DNA of 64,000 nt from Neoconidiobolus thromboides FSU 785 (taxonomy: Eukaryota; Entomophthoromycota; Entomophthoromycetes; Entomophthorales; Neoconidiobolaceae): positions 113,553-177,552 of the forward strand of contig MU626275.1 in NCBI GenBank assembly GCA_025603075.1. Reading direction: 5' to 3'. The position numbers and the translations under genes were made by a program. Positions 11,527 through 22,797 of the stretch are shown here, in pieces; within the stretch, counting starts at the first letter, position 1; the number at the start of each line of letters is the position of its first letter. The notes below the pieces were generated by a model that saw nothing but the letters and a program-made list of their open reading frames with translations, was not told the origin of the DNA and searched no databases.

Positions 11527-12504
11527 TAAAGCTATTGTTAAAGTATTTTATTATATTAAAATATTTTTTGCATTTGTAAATAGCTGCTTTTATTTGATTC
11601 AGATAAATTTTTGCTTCTAATGTTATTTTTTAATTTTTTATAAAATTATTAAACATTAACTAAAAAATCTAAATTATTTTCTGAAATCTAGTAACAATAA
11701 AAATCGTAAACATTCTCGTTTAAATATAATTCTAAATTATCCTTATCAAAAAACAGCCCCTTATTACAATTGATAGTATATAGGCCATTTTATGAAATTA
11801 TATATAATTATTATATATAGCTAACTCCTAAGTTCCAGGCTTGAATTTCTTAGGAAGCCTAAATAATTTTTTCAAAATTGCAAATCTTATTAGTATCTAG
11901 TTTTAAATTATAAAAATTAGAAAAGTATTTCTTAATTGTGGTTTATTGTTGTAAATTATTATAACTAGAGCTTTTTGTTATATTTTATATTATATAAAAT
12001 TTAACAGTCCTTTTTGCCATAGAATTTTTGATGAAAATGAATATTGTTTAATAGTTTTTTTAATGGAAAAAGACATATTAACCTGGATGGAATGGAAATC
12101 AAACTTGAGTTCCATAAATAGTCAAATGAAGTGTGCTCTGTATTTACATGTTGTATTTATATATACTATAAACTGTGAAATTCGATCATTAATGTATTTA
12201 TGTTTTTTTACTCTAGTTTCTAAAAATGATTTAAATTCATTATTGTATTGATAAAATTTACTTTTATTCAAGGGATAAAGAAACAATTCGGTTTCATAAA
12301 CAAATAAACTTTGATGTAATAAATAGGATCTTTTAAATAAAGGTAGAGGTAAAGCTTAGTTAAAGAAAAAGAGATAAAGATTAATAGGATCACAATTTTT
12401 TTATAAAGAGTGTCTTCCTCATTTAACTATTATTACTTAAATTAGTTTAACATTGTACTAATAAATTATATAATCAAGGATTTTTACTATGAGAATTATT
12501 AAAA
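11527..12504. other. Intergenic
   Basis: Very AT-rich. A 62-codon frame at 12063-12251 has no domain or coding character and is not called. Nothing else recognised. Confidence 0.6.
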
Positions 12505-12663
12505 ATGAAAATGAATTTCTACTTTTTAGTTATACTTTTTACTTATATCAACGCATCTCTTGCTTTACCTCAAGACTTTAACCAAGATTCCAACCTTAAT
12601 GGCGATTATTCTCCGCCATCTACAGAAATAATTCCATCTAGATATCGTATTGCTTTCAATTGA
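12505..12663 (+). CDS. Small secreted peptide (52 residues), unknown function
   Basis: A short intronless frame that starts MKMNFYFLVILFTYINASLA, a textbook signal peptide with a likely cleavage after Ala. The mature part is about 30 residues, Asp/Asn/Pro-rich with the stretch PPSTEIIPSRY, and contains no cysteine. The next in-frame stop is at 12661. No homologue is recognised. Support rests on the signal peptide alone, so this could be a chance frame or a first exon. It is isolated in a gene-poor stretch and followed by a CTATTT microsatellite. Confidence 0.45.
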   Translation: MKMNFYFLVILFTYINASLALPQDFNQDSNLNGDYSPPSTEIIPSRYRIAFN

Positions 12664-12673
12664 AAACACATTA

Positions 12674-12698
12674 CTATTTCTATTTCTATTTCTATTTC
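12674..12698. repeat. Microsatellite (CTATTT)n
   Basis: Four units just after the stop codon of the small peptide frame. Confidence 0.85.
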
Positions 12699-12775
12699 AC
12701 AGCATTTATAATTATAGATAAAATTTATTCATAAATATTTTTTATTAAACGATACACATAGTCAAAACTTTTAAC

Positions 12776-12880
12776 ATATGAGGATGTTTTTTTGGGTTCA
12801 TTACTTTTTCCATCTTTAAGCGCTATTTGAGTGGAAAAATTATTAGTAAAATTCTTAAATACAAAAACACATCCCTATAT
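12776..12880 (+). mobile_element. MITE copy M5
   Basis: Full copy, ends ATATGAGGATG and CATCCCTATAT. Confidence 0.92.
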
Positions 12881-13215
12881 TTAGTCTAATAATTATAGCT
12901 TTATCAAAATTCAACCTTAAACAAGGTATATATAAGTAGTTTATTATGCACTATAATTATTCTAGAACTTATTTTAATATAATTAAATAATAAACCATTT
13001 TATTTTATGTTTTTAAGCAGTTTGGTAATAAACTTCCAAATTCAGTGTTGAATATTAAAAACAACGAAAATAAAATTTGATATAATTTGATATAGACATT
13101 AAACATAAAATAGACTTATTGACATGAAAGTATTTATTTTAATTTTAATTTGGCTATTATTTTAAAAGTAGTAATTAACCTAGCAGATTGATGATAAATA
13201 AGGTTGTCAAAATTA

Positions 13216-13317
13216 ATATAGGGTGTGTTTTTTGTTTAAGAATTTTATTAATAATCTTTCTACTCAGATAGTGCTTAAAAATGGAAAAAGCAGTGAAACC
13301 AAAAAATATCTCCGTAT
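13216..13317 (-). mobile_element. MITE copy M6 (degenerate ends)
   Basis: Reverse copy, ends ATATAGGGTG and ATCTCCGTAT, internal GGAAAAAGCAGTGAAACC. Confidence 0.88.
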
Positions 13318-13728
13318 TTATTTAGAGGATTTAATATTTTTTAGTTTTTTAATTTTGTAATCATAAGAATCCAGCTTCACTTTACGATAGTACAATATAA
13401 ACTAAACTAGCGGAGAGGTTATTTCATAAAAACCTAATTCCTCCAACAACCATTTATTATGTATTTCTTTATTCTGATAAATAAATTTACAAAATTCCAA
13501 ATATTAGAAAGTTCTGATTTGATTATTTGAGTTTAAAAAACCTCTTTTAACCAGGTATTTTCGAAATTGCTAACAAATCGGTTAAAATTGGCGGAATTTT
13601 GGGCTAAATTTTAATTAAGCTTCAGCTTAAATAAAAATCCAGTTATACTTGAACTCTTTTTCTAGTTTAGTGATAATTTTCGTAATCAAATTATTTATAT
13701 AGCTACTTTTTTTAGAAGGCTGATCGTT

Positions 13729-13833
13729 ATATGGGAATATTTTTTTGATTTCATTACTTTTTCCGTTTTTAAGCACTACTTGAGTGGAAAGATTGTTAGT
13801 AAAATTCTTGAACAAAAAAATACATCCTCATAT
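13729..13833 (+). mobile_element. MITE copy M7
   Basis: Full copy with the AAGCACT...AGTGG form of the inner hairpin; ends ATATGGGAAT and CATCCTCATAT. Confidence 0.92.
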
Positions 13834-14166
13834 CTTAGTTGAATTTTGCCATTATTTTTTTCTTAAGTAGTTAATTTTGTCTCAAGGTTTAGAGCATCTG
13901 TGTCTACCAAACCTAAGAGAAAAGCCTAGATAAAATTAAATTTAAAGCAAATTTTTTTTAAACATAAAACAAAGTTTGAAATTGTTTTTTCAATAAGTAT
14001 AATCTATTATAAAAATAAGAAAAAATAATAATAAAAGATATAATTTTATTATATATAAAAAAAAGATTAAATTTGTTATTTTAAAAAAAGTTATCCACAA
14101 CCGTACAAGTATTCCATACTTAAAAAAACATTTAACATAAACTATCACCTTTACTATCCCAATTTC

Positions 14167-16707
14167 TTAATCATCTCTTCTATTTTTCTTTTTAAACCAA
14201 ATAAACTTATGTGATGCTTTAGGCTTTAAGATTGTATGGTTGGGGTCGTTTGGGTTAGAAGCTTGAGAATTAGAATGACTCGAAGGAGTAGAAGAATGAC
14301 CAGATTGAGCATCGCTAGGTTTCATACCATTTTGCATACCAAAATGATGAGCGTTACGAATACTTAACATTCTTTCACGTTCTTTATAATCCTCAGCTAA
14401 TAAGCGATCTAATGGGGTTAAACTTGGGTCTTTTAAAGGTGAACGATTAGCTAAAAAGGAAGGAGCGTTGCTGTCTTTACTAGTAATGGATAGATTGGAA
14501 TCATTAATAAATTCTTCAGCTTCTATGTTACTTAACCCAAGACTTAATTCAGATTCAGAGGGATTACATTGTTCATCTACACTATCATAGCCATTATTAT
14601 TAGCTTTACTACTGTGAATGTTGGCCATTAAGTAAGGCGGTAAATTGTTTTTGGAAATACCCTTAGGGCTTGCAGAATCTGCTGGTATAGCTCTTGATTT
14701 TAAAAATTGAGAGAACCGATTACCACTGGATTTACTATTATTGCTTTGATAACTTATCACTGGTTCCTCAGCTTCTAATTTAGGTTGGACTTGTAGGTTA
14801 TTGTTATTATTAGAAGTTAAATCCCTTGCTTTTTCTTTCAAACTATTCTTTCTAAAGCTTAATTTAGGGAAGCCTTTGCCTGATAAATTAGACCAAAATG
14901 AAGAGGATGTTTTGGTGGTATTGATAGACCTCGTACCAGATTGCAAAGATTTTGAATTCGATTTAACGTCATTAATATCAATTTCTCTCACTTCTAATTC
15001 AGATATACTTTCAAATGCATTCTTCCAGCTTTCACTGTCTTCCCTTGATTCCACATAAAGATATTCAGTAGATAATTGAGCACCATTACCTTGAGAGATC
15101 CAAGAGCCTACTTTATTAGGCAATGACCTTGTAGATGACAAAATAGATTTAAAATCAGAACCTTTCTTTGAGCCTGCTACTTTTTTAGCTCCATTTAAAA
15201 CAATACCAGGTTCCTCTTCCTGACTTGATTTATCCGTTATCCTAAAATAATATTTACCAAGGTTGGAATAATGGGCTATTTCAACTGTATGTAAAGAGAT
15301 CACTTTAGCTACATTTTTACTTTTATCAAAACGATCCGATTTATAACATGATAACTCTTTTCCTCTTAATACAAAATACCTTTCACGGAATGAATGAGTT
15401 ACTGGTGCACGACGAAACATATACCCAGCTTTAATTCGCATTGATCCCCTAGATATTCCTTGGTCGCCACTATTCATAGAAGTGGCATTAAAAGAACGTT
15501 GTGTTTTTAATTCACTATCAACACTTGTACCACTTTCACTTAAACTATTAGAAAATGTACGTGTGATATTATTAGCCTTATTAGTTAATTGATTTTGTGT
15601 TTGATGAGCCGCACAATGATCATTAACTTCACGATTTAATGTAATTAAAATACGTCGCCAATGATCTAATTCTTCAACTGAAGTAGCTCTTAACCACCAA
15701 CATTTTTCAGAATAACGTAAAATTAAGCACGATTCTTTAGTATCTGGAGAATTTGGAGAATCAACACTAGTTTCTTGAACTTGAAAAGGTCTAGATAAAT
15801 CAGCACTACCAGCAGGATTGCTATCTTTCTTTTTTTTAAAATACCAAATACCTCTACCTTGTACAATAAACCATCTTAATTTCCAACTTGGAGATATACC
15901 ACCTTTCAATTTATACATATAACCTTCAGCATAATGTTCATAATACAATGAAGGTTGTATAAATATAAAATCGGATTTTTTTTGTAACTCTAATATATCT
16001 AAATGTCTCAAATTATAAGAATCCAATCGACGAAAATCATCTAACCAATGACCAGCTCCATTCCAAAATAAAGAGTAATCGCCACGCCAATTATTATCAA
16101 CAACTTCATTTTGAATACTTAACCTTTTACTACCTTTATCTTTGGAATTTTTATCTTGTATTAAGCCACTCTCATCCGAATGGATAGATAAATTACTTTT
16201 TATTAAATTGTTATTTCCATTATCTTTGCCATTTGGATTCCAAATATTACATCTTAATAAACAAATATCTCTAGCTTGACTAACAGTTATTGAATTGGGA
16301 AAACTTAATGTTTGCCAAAGGTCCTTAGCTACATAACGTATTTTTAATTTAATAATTGGATCACTATGGGTCATTTGAGGTTGATGTGACATAGCAATAA
16401 AACTAGCTGGTAAAACCTCAATTTCATTCTCAAGATCATAATTATTATCCATATTATCCGTTATTTCCATTGTTTTTGTTGGCGATATATGTAAGGATGA
16501 ACTTGGTGTCATTGTATTATCAGTAAGTTTTGTTTTGGTGATAGTAATATCAATCTCGTTGGGTTTTAAATTATTAAAATGCACCATTTCATTTTTGGAA
16601 TTGGGTGTATCTGGTCCGCTAGACGTAGAAGAAGTAGGTGAATGATTAATTGATGCTTTTAATTTGGTATTTTCATTCGTTATCGAAGCTTCAATGGAGG
16701 CTATCAT
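14167..16707 (-). CDS. Double pleckstrin-homology protein with N-terminal ubiquitin-like/RA-like region
   Basis: Intronless, 846 residues. After a Ser/Thr/Asn-rich N-terminus, residues about 118-250 (IKLKIRYVAKDLWQTLSFP... through LDILELQKKSDFIFI) look like a ubiquitin-like Ras-association or FERM-F1 fold interrupted by a low-complexity insert. A first PH domain spans about 259-358 (AEGYMYKLKGG, LRWFIVQGRGIWYFK, WWLRATSVEELDHWRRIL). A second spans about 425-570 (KAGYMFRRAPVTHSFRERYFVLRG, ending with an SWKNAF helix) and carries a long Ser-rich insertion. The C-terminal third is disordered with basic residues at the very end (FIWFKKKNRRDD). PH domains suggest membrane phosphoinositide binding and a cortical signalling scaffold; partners are unknown. 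The next gene is a RasGEF 3.9 kb away, an interesting but unproven functional pairing. Confidence 0.85.
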   Translation of the reverse strand: MIASIEASITNENTKLKASINHSPTSSTSSGPDTPNSKNEMVHFNNLKPNEIDITITKTKLTDNTMTPSSSLHISPTKTMEITDNMDNNYDLENEIEVLPASFIAMSHQPQMTHSDPIIKLKIRYVAKDLWQTLSFPNSITVSQARDICLLRCNIWNPNGKDNGNNNLIKSNLSIHSDESGLIQDKNSKDKGSKRLSIQNEVVDNNWRGDYSLFWNGAGHWLDDFRRLDSYNLRHLDILELQKKSDFIFIQPSLYYEHYAEGYMYKLKGGISPSWKLRWFIVQGRGIWYFKKKKDSNPAGSADLSRPFQVQETSVDSPNSPDTKESCLILRYSEKCWWLRATSVEELDHWRRILITLNREVNDHCAAHQTQNQLTNKANNITRTFSNSLSESGTSVDSELKTQRSFNATSMNSGDQGISRGSMRIKAGYMFRRAPVTHSFRERYFVLRGKELSCYKSDRFDKSKNVAKVISLHTVEIAHYSNLGKYYFRITDKSSQEEEPGIVLNGAKKVAGSKKGSDFKSILSSTRSLPNKVGSWISQGNGAQLSTEYLYVESREDSESWKNAFESISELEVREIDINDVKSNSKSLQSGTRSINTTKTSSSFWSNLSGKGFPKLSFRKNSLKEKARDLTSNNNNNLQVQPKLEAEEPVISYQSNNSKSSGNRFSQFLKSRAIPADSASPKGISKNNLPPYLMANIHSSKANNNGYDSVDEQCNPSESELSLGLSNIEAEEFINDSNLSITSKDSNAPSFLANRSPLKDPSLTPLDRLLAEDYKERERMLSIRNAHHFGMQNGMKPSDAQSGHSSTPSSHSNSQASNPNDPNHTILKPKASHKFIWFKKKNRRDD

Positions 16708-17910
16708 TTTAGTTTATTTTATACTTTTTGTAAAAATAACTTTAGTAAAAAGAAAGTAATAAATATATTATAAATTTAGATATTATTATTCAATTCTAAT
16801 AATAATATCACTGTTCCGTTTAATCAAATTTGACTTACTGTTGGAATTAAAATACGTATATTAAAGTTAAAAAAGATGATTGTTATATGTTATAAAAAAT
16901 ATTATACAAAAGGAAGTTACGAGATAAGATTAATTAAAATTAAGTTTCAAGTTATAGATAAGTGATAAAGTATAATAATATATGTTTGCTTCACTTAAAA
17001 ATCAACTATAGATTTAAAATATATAAAAGAGTAAATATAAACAAAAAGTAAAATCTTTTATTTTTTCTAATTTTTTTAACTATACTTTAAGGGTTTAAGG
17101 ATATCTAAATCCTTCATCTTATGGGGTAAATTTAAGGGGTTAAAAAAATAGCTATTTTTCTACTCAATAATAATTAAGCAAATCTTTCTCATTAATTTTT
17201 TTACTAAGTTTCTAAAGCAAGTTTATTTCTATCGTTTAACTTTCTATCTATTTAATTCGTTGTCTTGCTTATCAATTAGCATAAGTTTATCTGTTTAAGG
17301 TAAAGGTAATTAATAAAATTAGTGATATTTTTAAACATTCATGTCATAGTGTAAGACTTAACCTTTTTTATTAACATATTTACCCCAATACACAATGTAA
17401 ATATTAAAATAAGCCATTGTTTTTAATAGATTATATTAAACATCAAATTAACTAATAATATTGAGTGCTATTTTTTAAAAGTCCAAAAAGCAAAACTATT
17501 AATATATTCTTTATTTAGTTCTATAAAACCTTGGTGCAATATATCAAAGCCATGAAAACTTGAAGTTTATAAAGAACCTTTAACAAGTCAAAAAAAGCCC
17601 AGTTTCTTTCATGATCTCAGTTAACTTCAATTATTTTCAAAATTTCCGATGTTGAACGCCATTTTATTTGACTTTGAAATTTTTTCATCTCAATCTTAAA
17701 AAACTTTAACCCAACTTTCTTCTCAAAATTACAAATAGCCCCTAAATAAAGACCATAGTGAAAATATTTTTTATTAATAGCATGACTATCATTCATGATG
17801 AAAGTGCAAATTTTATAGCATCAAAATAAAAATACTGAGAAAAGTAATTGAAAGTATTATTTCTAGGACCCCAACAATTAGTAGAATTTTACATTGTTGA
17901 CTTTTCCCAC

Positions 17911-17947
17911 TCTCCCTTTTTTTCACGGATAGAGAAAAAAAGGGAGA
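17911..17947. repeat. Perfect 14-bp inverted repeat (hairpin)
   Basis: TCTCCCTTTTTTTC at 17911-17924 is exactly complementary to 17934-17947, with a 9-nt loop. It could fold as a hairpin in RNA or single-stranded DNA. Function unknown. Confidence 0.85.
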
Positions 17948-18852
17948 TTTTGATATATATTTCCTAAAGGGAGGGCAATATTCAATATGAAAATCGAGTT
18001 ATTGTTAAAGGGGATTACTATTTTAGAGTAATAGTTATAGTTAATGAAAATAAAACTAGAATTTTATCATTTTATCGTTATTAAAATTAATTTTTTATAA
18101 TCATAAATTAATTTAACGTAATATTTTAGGATAACATAAAAGCAATTTGTATTCCAAAATAATGTTACGTTACTTAAGTTTATCCTTTATTTTAAAAACA
18201 AAAAATTGTTGTAAGTTCAACTATTTGCAATTGAATTACTTATTGTATTTAGTTAATTAAAAGTAAACTGTTAGTAATGTTTAATTGCAATTAATCGTTT
18301 AATAGGTTAATTAATCAGTTAATCAAAGGTTTTTTATTTTTTATTTTTTATTTTTAAAGGTTTTTACTAGTAACTAATAATAAATTAAGAATACTTGAAT
18401 TAATAAATTAGAAAACTTGTAGCTATTTCTTTAAAATAATTTCAATCATGCTTAATTCTATTTTTATTTAATATAAAAACTTACTGAAAACAGGTAATGA
18501 AAAACTGGCTAATACTTTTTTTTAAATTTGAAACTTTTAATATAAAACAAACAATAGTTTAAATATTCATACAATTTATAGTTTTTTTCTCATTTAATAA
18601 AACTAAAAGATATAGATACAACTTTAATCGAATTTAAAATTACTTTTATCTTATTGTTACTATAAATCATTCAAAATCTCAAATCCCCAATCTACAACTT
18701 TAACCAAAATTAATTTTCTTTTCTCCCTATCTTATTTGAATCCTCGCCCTCTCTACTTTCATGCTCCCAAAATAAGAGGGAGTTGATGAAAAACATGGGC
18801 TTAAAATAAAGGGTAAACAAGCTTGATAGAACATATTAAATTTACGTCATGT

Positions 18853-18923
18853 TTAGGGCAATTAATTTTAGTGTTTCTGAAGCTATCAATCAGGTATTAA
18901 TGTGGCGAAATTAATTGCCCTAA
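18853..18923. repeat. Perfect 16-bp inverted repeat with 39-nt spacer
   Basis: TTAGGGCAATTAATTT at 18853-18868 is exactly complementary to 18908-18923. The arms are longer than expected by chance even in AT-rich DNA and contain a GGGC/GCCC core. Could be a regulatory palindrome, a small transposon remnant or a hairpin RNA. Confidence 0.85.
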
Positions 18924-20608
18924 TTGTAGCTTAATTTTAGTGTTATGACCAAGTAAAGGATAACAACAATCAGTATTAAGTTTAAAAATTGTCAATTTGG
19001 AACTATTATAATGGGGAGGGTGAGGGTTGGGCTAAAGAATAGACTGATACAAATTCATAGTTTTAGTATTAATAATAAAGCATTATATTTGCCTCTGATG
19101 AAATAAACATGAATCTTATCAGCTTCAAATAAGCTATATATAAATTCAAAAATTAAACTATTATTTTGTTTTTTAAAATTAATAATAATACATTTTAATA
19201 AAGAAAAGCTCAACATTTATTTAGTTTAAATCCTCATGTCAACTATTGTTGTAAAAAGAATTCAATATAATAACCCATCAAATTATGCTTAGCCTGAGTA
19301 AAAAAGTAGAATTCTAGAATTAGTTGTATTTAGAAAAATATATTTTAAAATAAATAATCTCCAACTAATTTAATTACCCCCAGTTTTAGTAACTATGAAA
19401 ACATATTCAAAGTTGATAGAAATAATCAAAAATAAGACAATGACAATAAAGTGTTATGAGATAAATGAGTTTAATTAAACTAAGGTTTTTTTATAGTTTA
19501 TTTGTTATATATTCATTTACTTATTTTAAAAGAAAACACATTTATTGAATTTAATTACATGCCCATTTACTTGATGTTCAGATTAATACTTTAAAATGTT
19601 TTAACGGTCAATAGTTTAAAATATTTAATTAATGAGCATCAACTTAGTAACATTATTTAGTGAAATTATTGCTTATAAGTGTATTTTTTATAACTGTAAT
19701 AATAACAATAACAATAATTTCATTAACTTTAAAAACAATAAACAGTTAAGACAGTAGTTGATACTAAATAGCTTGAACAAATAATTGGAATTAATAGTCG
19801 ATTATAATATCAACGGGAGATTATTTAACATATAAACTTAATCTTAGTTATTTGAAATAAAATCCATGGAAATTTTTCAAATATGCTAACTGTTAAAACT
19901 ATTTCTAAATTTTATATGACTTGTCGATATGCTTATAGCATTTTATTTAATAACTCTATTAAAAACATAACTTAATAATAATTGATAATGATAGTAAATC
20001 ATATTATAAACTATTAAATGATAAAACATTTATTACCATAGTAATAATAATGATATTTAATATTATCATTATAATAATCATTAAACTAATAGTTGTAAAT
20101 AAAGTTTATTATTTATTAATTATGTTTTAAAGAATTTGATTTATTACAACTCTTTTTATTTCATTGGTTTAAGTAATAGCTAAAGTACCCTAAATCATGC
20201 GATTAAGGCGATTTGATATTATAATTTGTAACTACCCAACATTTAATGAGCTTCCCTTAATTTACCCCAAATTTAACCCTTAAAGTTAGCATATTTTTTT
20301 CAACATTTAAAACATAAGTTGAATGAAAAAAAATGAAAAAATAAAATTATAGATAATACATAAATTAGAAATTTTAATTAAACTTTTAACTCTTTTTTTT
20401 AACGGATAACTTGAATTTGGATTATTTATCCTTTTTATCTTTCTTTAAAGTCTATTTTTTATATTCTAAAAAATTTATTTACTTTCTTTCTTGTTTATAA
20501 TAATAACTCTCTCTCTCCTTTATTTATAAATAACCCTCAATTCATTGATTGATCCTCTAATTTATTGTCATTAATATAATAATAATAATAATAATAATAC
20601 AAAAATAA

Positions 20609-22642
20609 ATGATCAATATGACCCGAGTTTTACCTGATAATTTAGCTACTACAATGGAAGATACAGTCAAAGAAAGTTGCAATAATAGCAACCTTCTTAA
20701 TACAACTACTCTTAATACAACTAACAATAATTTAATTAAAGAAGATAATACTAAATTCAATCAACGATATAGTTTAAATAAAAATAAAAAGAGTATGTTT
20801 TTTACAATGAAATCTAATTTGTTTCAATCCATATTAAATTCCACATTATTAACTCCAAATACTCCACATACTCATACCATTAATAATTCTTCACCTCCTA
20901 CCCTTCCTTCATTATCGTCGAATTCCAAACGCTTCAGTAATTACTCTTTAAAAGAAAGTGTAATAAAAAATGAACTTAATGGACCTAATGATTTATTATC
21001 CTTACCTGCAATACGTATTGATGGTCCGATGGAAATTAAGCTAAGACAATTAATTGATGAAGAGTTATATTTATATTTAAATTTGATTATGGGTCATCCT
21101 ATTTATTATCCTGGGGATTCAAAATCAAATGATACTATTCCTTGGCCCCAATATGATTTAGTTCATCACTCTGAAATTCAATATGAAAGTGTAGGTATGA
21201 ATAACTCAGGAGGTAACGGAAATAGTAATGGAAATAGTAATGGAAATAGTAACTTTAACAGTGTTAATAGTAATAACAGTGCTACTTTATTAACTAATAA
21301 TATCACTACAGAAACAAGTATTAAATCTTTTAGTTTAAATGGAATGATTCATTTATTATCATGTAAAGGAACAACTAATAATGAGCTATTAAATGATTTT
21401 TTAAATGTATATCATTACTTTATTATAGATGAAGATTTATTACGTATGATTGTTATAAGATATATTAATTCTTTATTATATCTTAATGAATCTGAAGAAG
21501 AAATAGAGTGGAATTTAATCATTCAATTAAAGTTATTAAACTTAATTAAAAAATGGTGTCAACAATATCAAAATAGATTTCACAGTAATTCAAATTTAGT
21601 TGCTTTTTTGACTGCTTTTTTGAAGTTTATTCAGTTAAATGATGAAAAGAGGGGCCTATTTATCGAGTCAATACTTTCTCTATTGATCGTTTGTAAAGAA
21701 AAAGGACATAGTAATAATTTATCAGCAACCTTAAATAACAATAATAATAATAATAATACAATACCAATAACTCAAGGGCTAAAATTTAAATCTAGTTTAA
21801 ATTCATTGAAATTAAATAGCATCTTTATCCACTTAAAGTTCTATGATTTAGATCTTAAAGTATTTGCAGAACAATTAACTTTAATTGAACATGAATTGTT
21901 TTGCAAAATTCAAATTAGTGAATTATATCAACAAATATGGAATAACAAAGAAGTAAGAGATTTGAAGGCACCTAACTTATTAAAATTAATTCAAATGTTT
22001 AACTTGATGGCCAATTTTGTAACAAAAGAAATTTATTCCTGCCATCATTTCAATGAACAAATGGAAATTATACAAAAATTTATCAAAGTAGCCAAATATT
22101 GCTATCAATTGAAAAATTATAACTCTTCTTTTGAAATAATTACGGGGTTACAAATGGTATTAAATGATAGGGACAAAAAACATTGGAATTCATTAAATAA
22201 AAAAGATAAGACAAACTTTAAAAAGTTAACTCTGATTTTATCAACAAGAGAGAACTATCGTTACTATAGGGAATTATTAAATAAAACAATGCAAAATACA
22301 AGTCCATGTTTACCTTTCCTAGGTATTACCTTAACCGATTTAGTGTTTACAGAAAATGGTAATTTTAACTATATGTTTCATACACCTCATCTAAACTCCA
22401 ACAATCCTAAAGTATATTTCATCAATTATAATAAGATGCGATTAATTTCAAAAATTATTAATCAATTATTATTATTTCAAAAATATCCATATAATTTATC
22501 ACAAGATAGTCATTATAAGGCATTTATTATGGCTAATATCTTTTCCAAAAAATTTACCCCAAATTCTCCAACGTCCAATTTATCGGCTAGTTCAAATGAG
22601 GATTCTATTAATTCTAATACTACTAATAATTCTTTATCTTAA
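20609..22642 (+). CDS. Ras guanine nucleotide exchange factor (CDC25 homology)
   Basis: Intronless, 677 residues. The N-terminal ~130 residues are Asn/Ser/Thr-rich and probably disordered. A RasGEF N-terminal (REM) module spans about 240-345 (SFSLNGMIHLLSCKG, LLNDFLNVYHYFIIDEDLL, FLTAFLKFI), preceded by an Asn/Gly insert. The catalytic CDC25 domain spans about 410-640, with LKVFAEQLTLIEHELFCKI, APNLLKLIQMFNLMANFV, FIKVAKYCYQLKNYNSSFEI and PCLPFLGITLTDLVFTENGN, the conserved elements that open the Ras nucleotide site. It should activate a Ras- or Rap/Rsr1-like GTPase. Asn runs are encoded by AAT-rich codons. It lacks an SH3 domain, so it is not a canonical Cdc25; a Bud5- or Lte1-like role is possible. 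Confidence 0.9.
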   Translation: MINMTRVLPDNLATTMEDTVKESCNNSNLLNTTTLNTTNNNLIKEDNTKFNQRYSLNKNKKSMFFTMKSNLFQSILNSTLLTPNTPHTHTINNSSPPTLPSLSSNSKRFSNYSLKESVIKNELNGPNDLLSLPAIRIDGPMEIKLRQLIDEELYLYLNLIMGHPIYYPGDSKSNDTIPWPQYDLVHHSEIQYESVGMNNSGGNGNSNGNSNGNSNFNSVNSNNSATLLTNNITTETSIKSFSLNGMIHLLSCKGTTNNELLNDFLNVYHYFIIDEDLLRMIVIRYINSLLYLNESEEEIEWNLIIQLKLLNLIKKWCQQYQNRFHSNSNLVAFLTAFLKFIQLNDEKRGLFIESILSLLIVCKEKGHSNNLSATLNNNNNNNNTIPITQGLKFKSSLNSLKLNSIFIHLKFYDLDLKVFAEQLTLIEHELFCKIQISELYQQIWNNKEVRDLKAPNLLKLIQMFNLMANFVTKEIYSCHHFNEQMEIIQKFIKVAKYCYQLKNYNSSFEIITGLQMVLNDRDKKHWNSLNKKDKTNFKKLTLILSTRENYRYYRELLNKTMQNTSPCLPFLGITLTDLVFTENGNFNYMFHTPHLNSNNPKVYFINYNKMRLISKIINQLLLFQKYPYNLSQDSHYKAFIMANIFSKKFTPNSPTSNLSASSNEDSINSNTTNNSLS

Positions 22643-22797
22643 ATCATTTTTTTTATTTCTTCTTCTGTCTCTTTAAAATTATAAAATCATTTTTATATAT
22701 ATAAATTATAACAAACTTATTTATATTATTAAATAAAATTTATAATGATCCTATTTATTACTTTATATCATCCTTTATATAATTACTTATCTTCTAC

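Larger units (their letters stand above)
12664..14166. other. Intergenic with three MITEs
   Basis: Holds MITE copies M5, M6 and M7 within 1.1 kb. A 62-codon minus frame at 13627-13815 overlaps M7 and is not a gene. Confidence 0.65.
16708..20608. other. 3.9-kb gene-free region between two divergent signalling genes
   Basis: No coding sequence, MITE or other mobile element is recognisable, unlike most other gene-poor stretches here. It contains two perfect inverted repeats (listed separately) and several AT-rich tracts, including (AAT)n just before the RasGEF start. It is the shared upstream region of the PH-domain gene (minus) and the RasGEF gene (plus), so long leaders, regulatory DNA or noncoding RNAs are all possible. 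Confidence 0.6.

Noticed and set aside
12063-12251. 62-codon plus frame
   Set aside because: No signal, motif or neighbour relation; expected by chance at this length.
13627-13815. 62-codon minus frame
   Set aside because: It overlaps MITE M7 and is not conserved beyond it.
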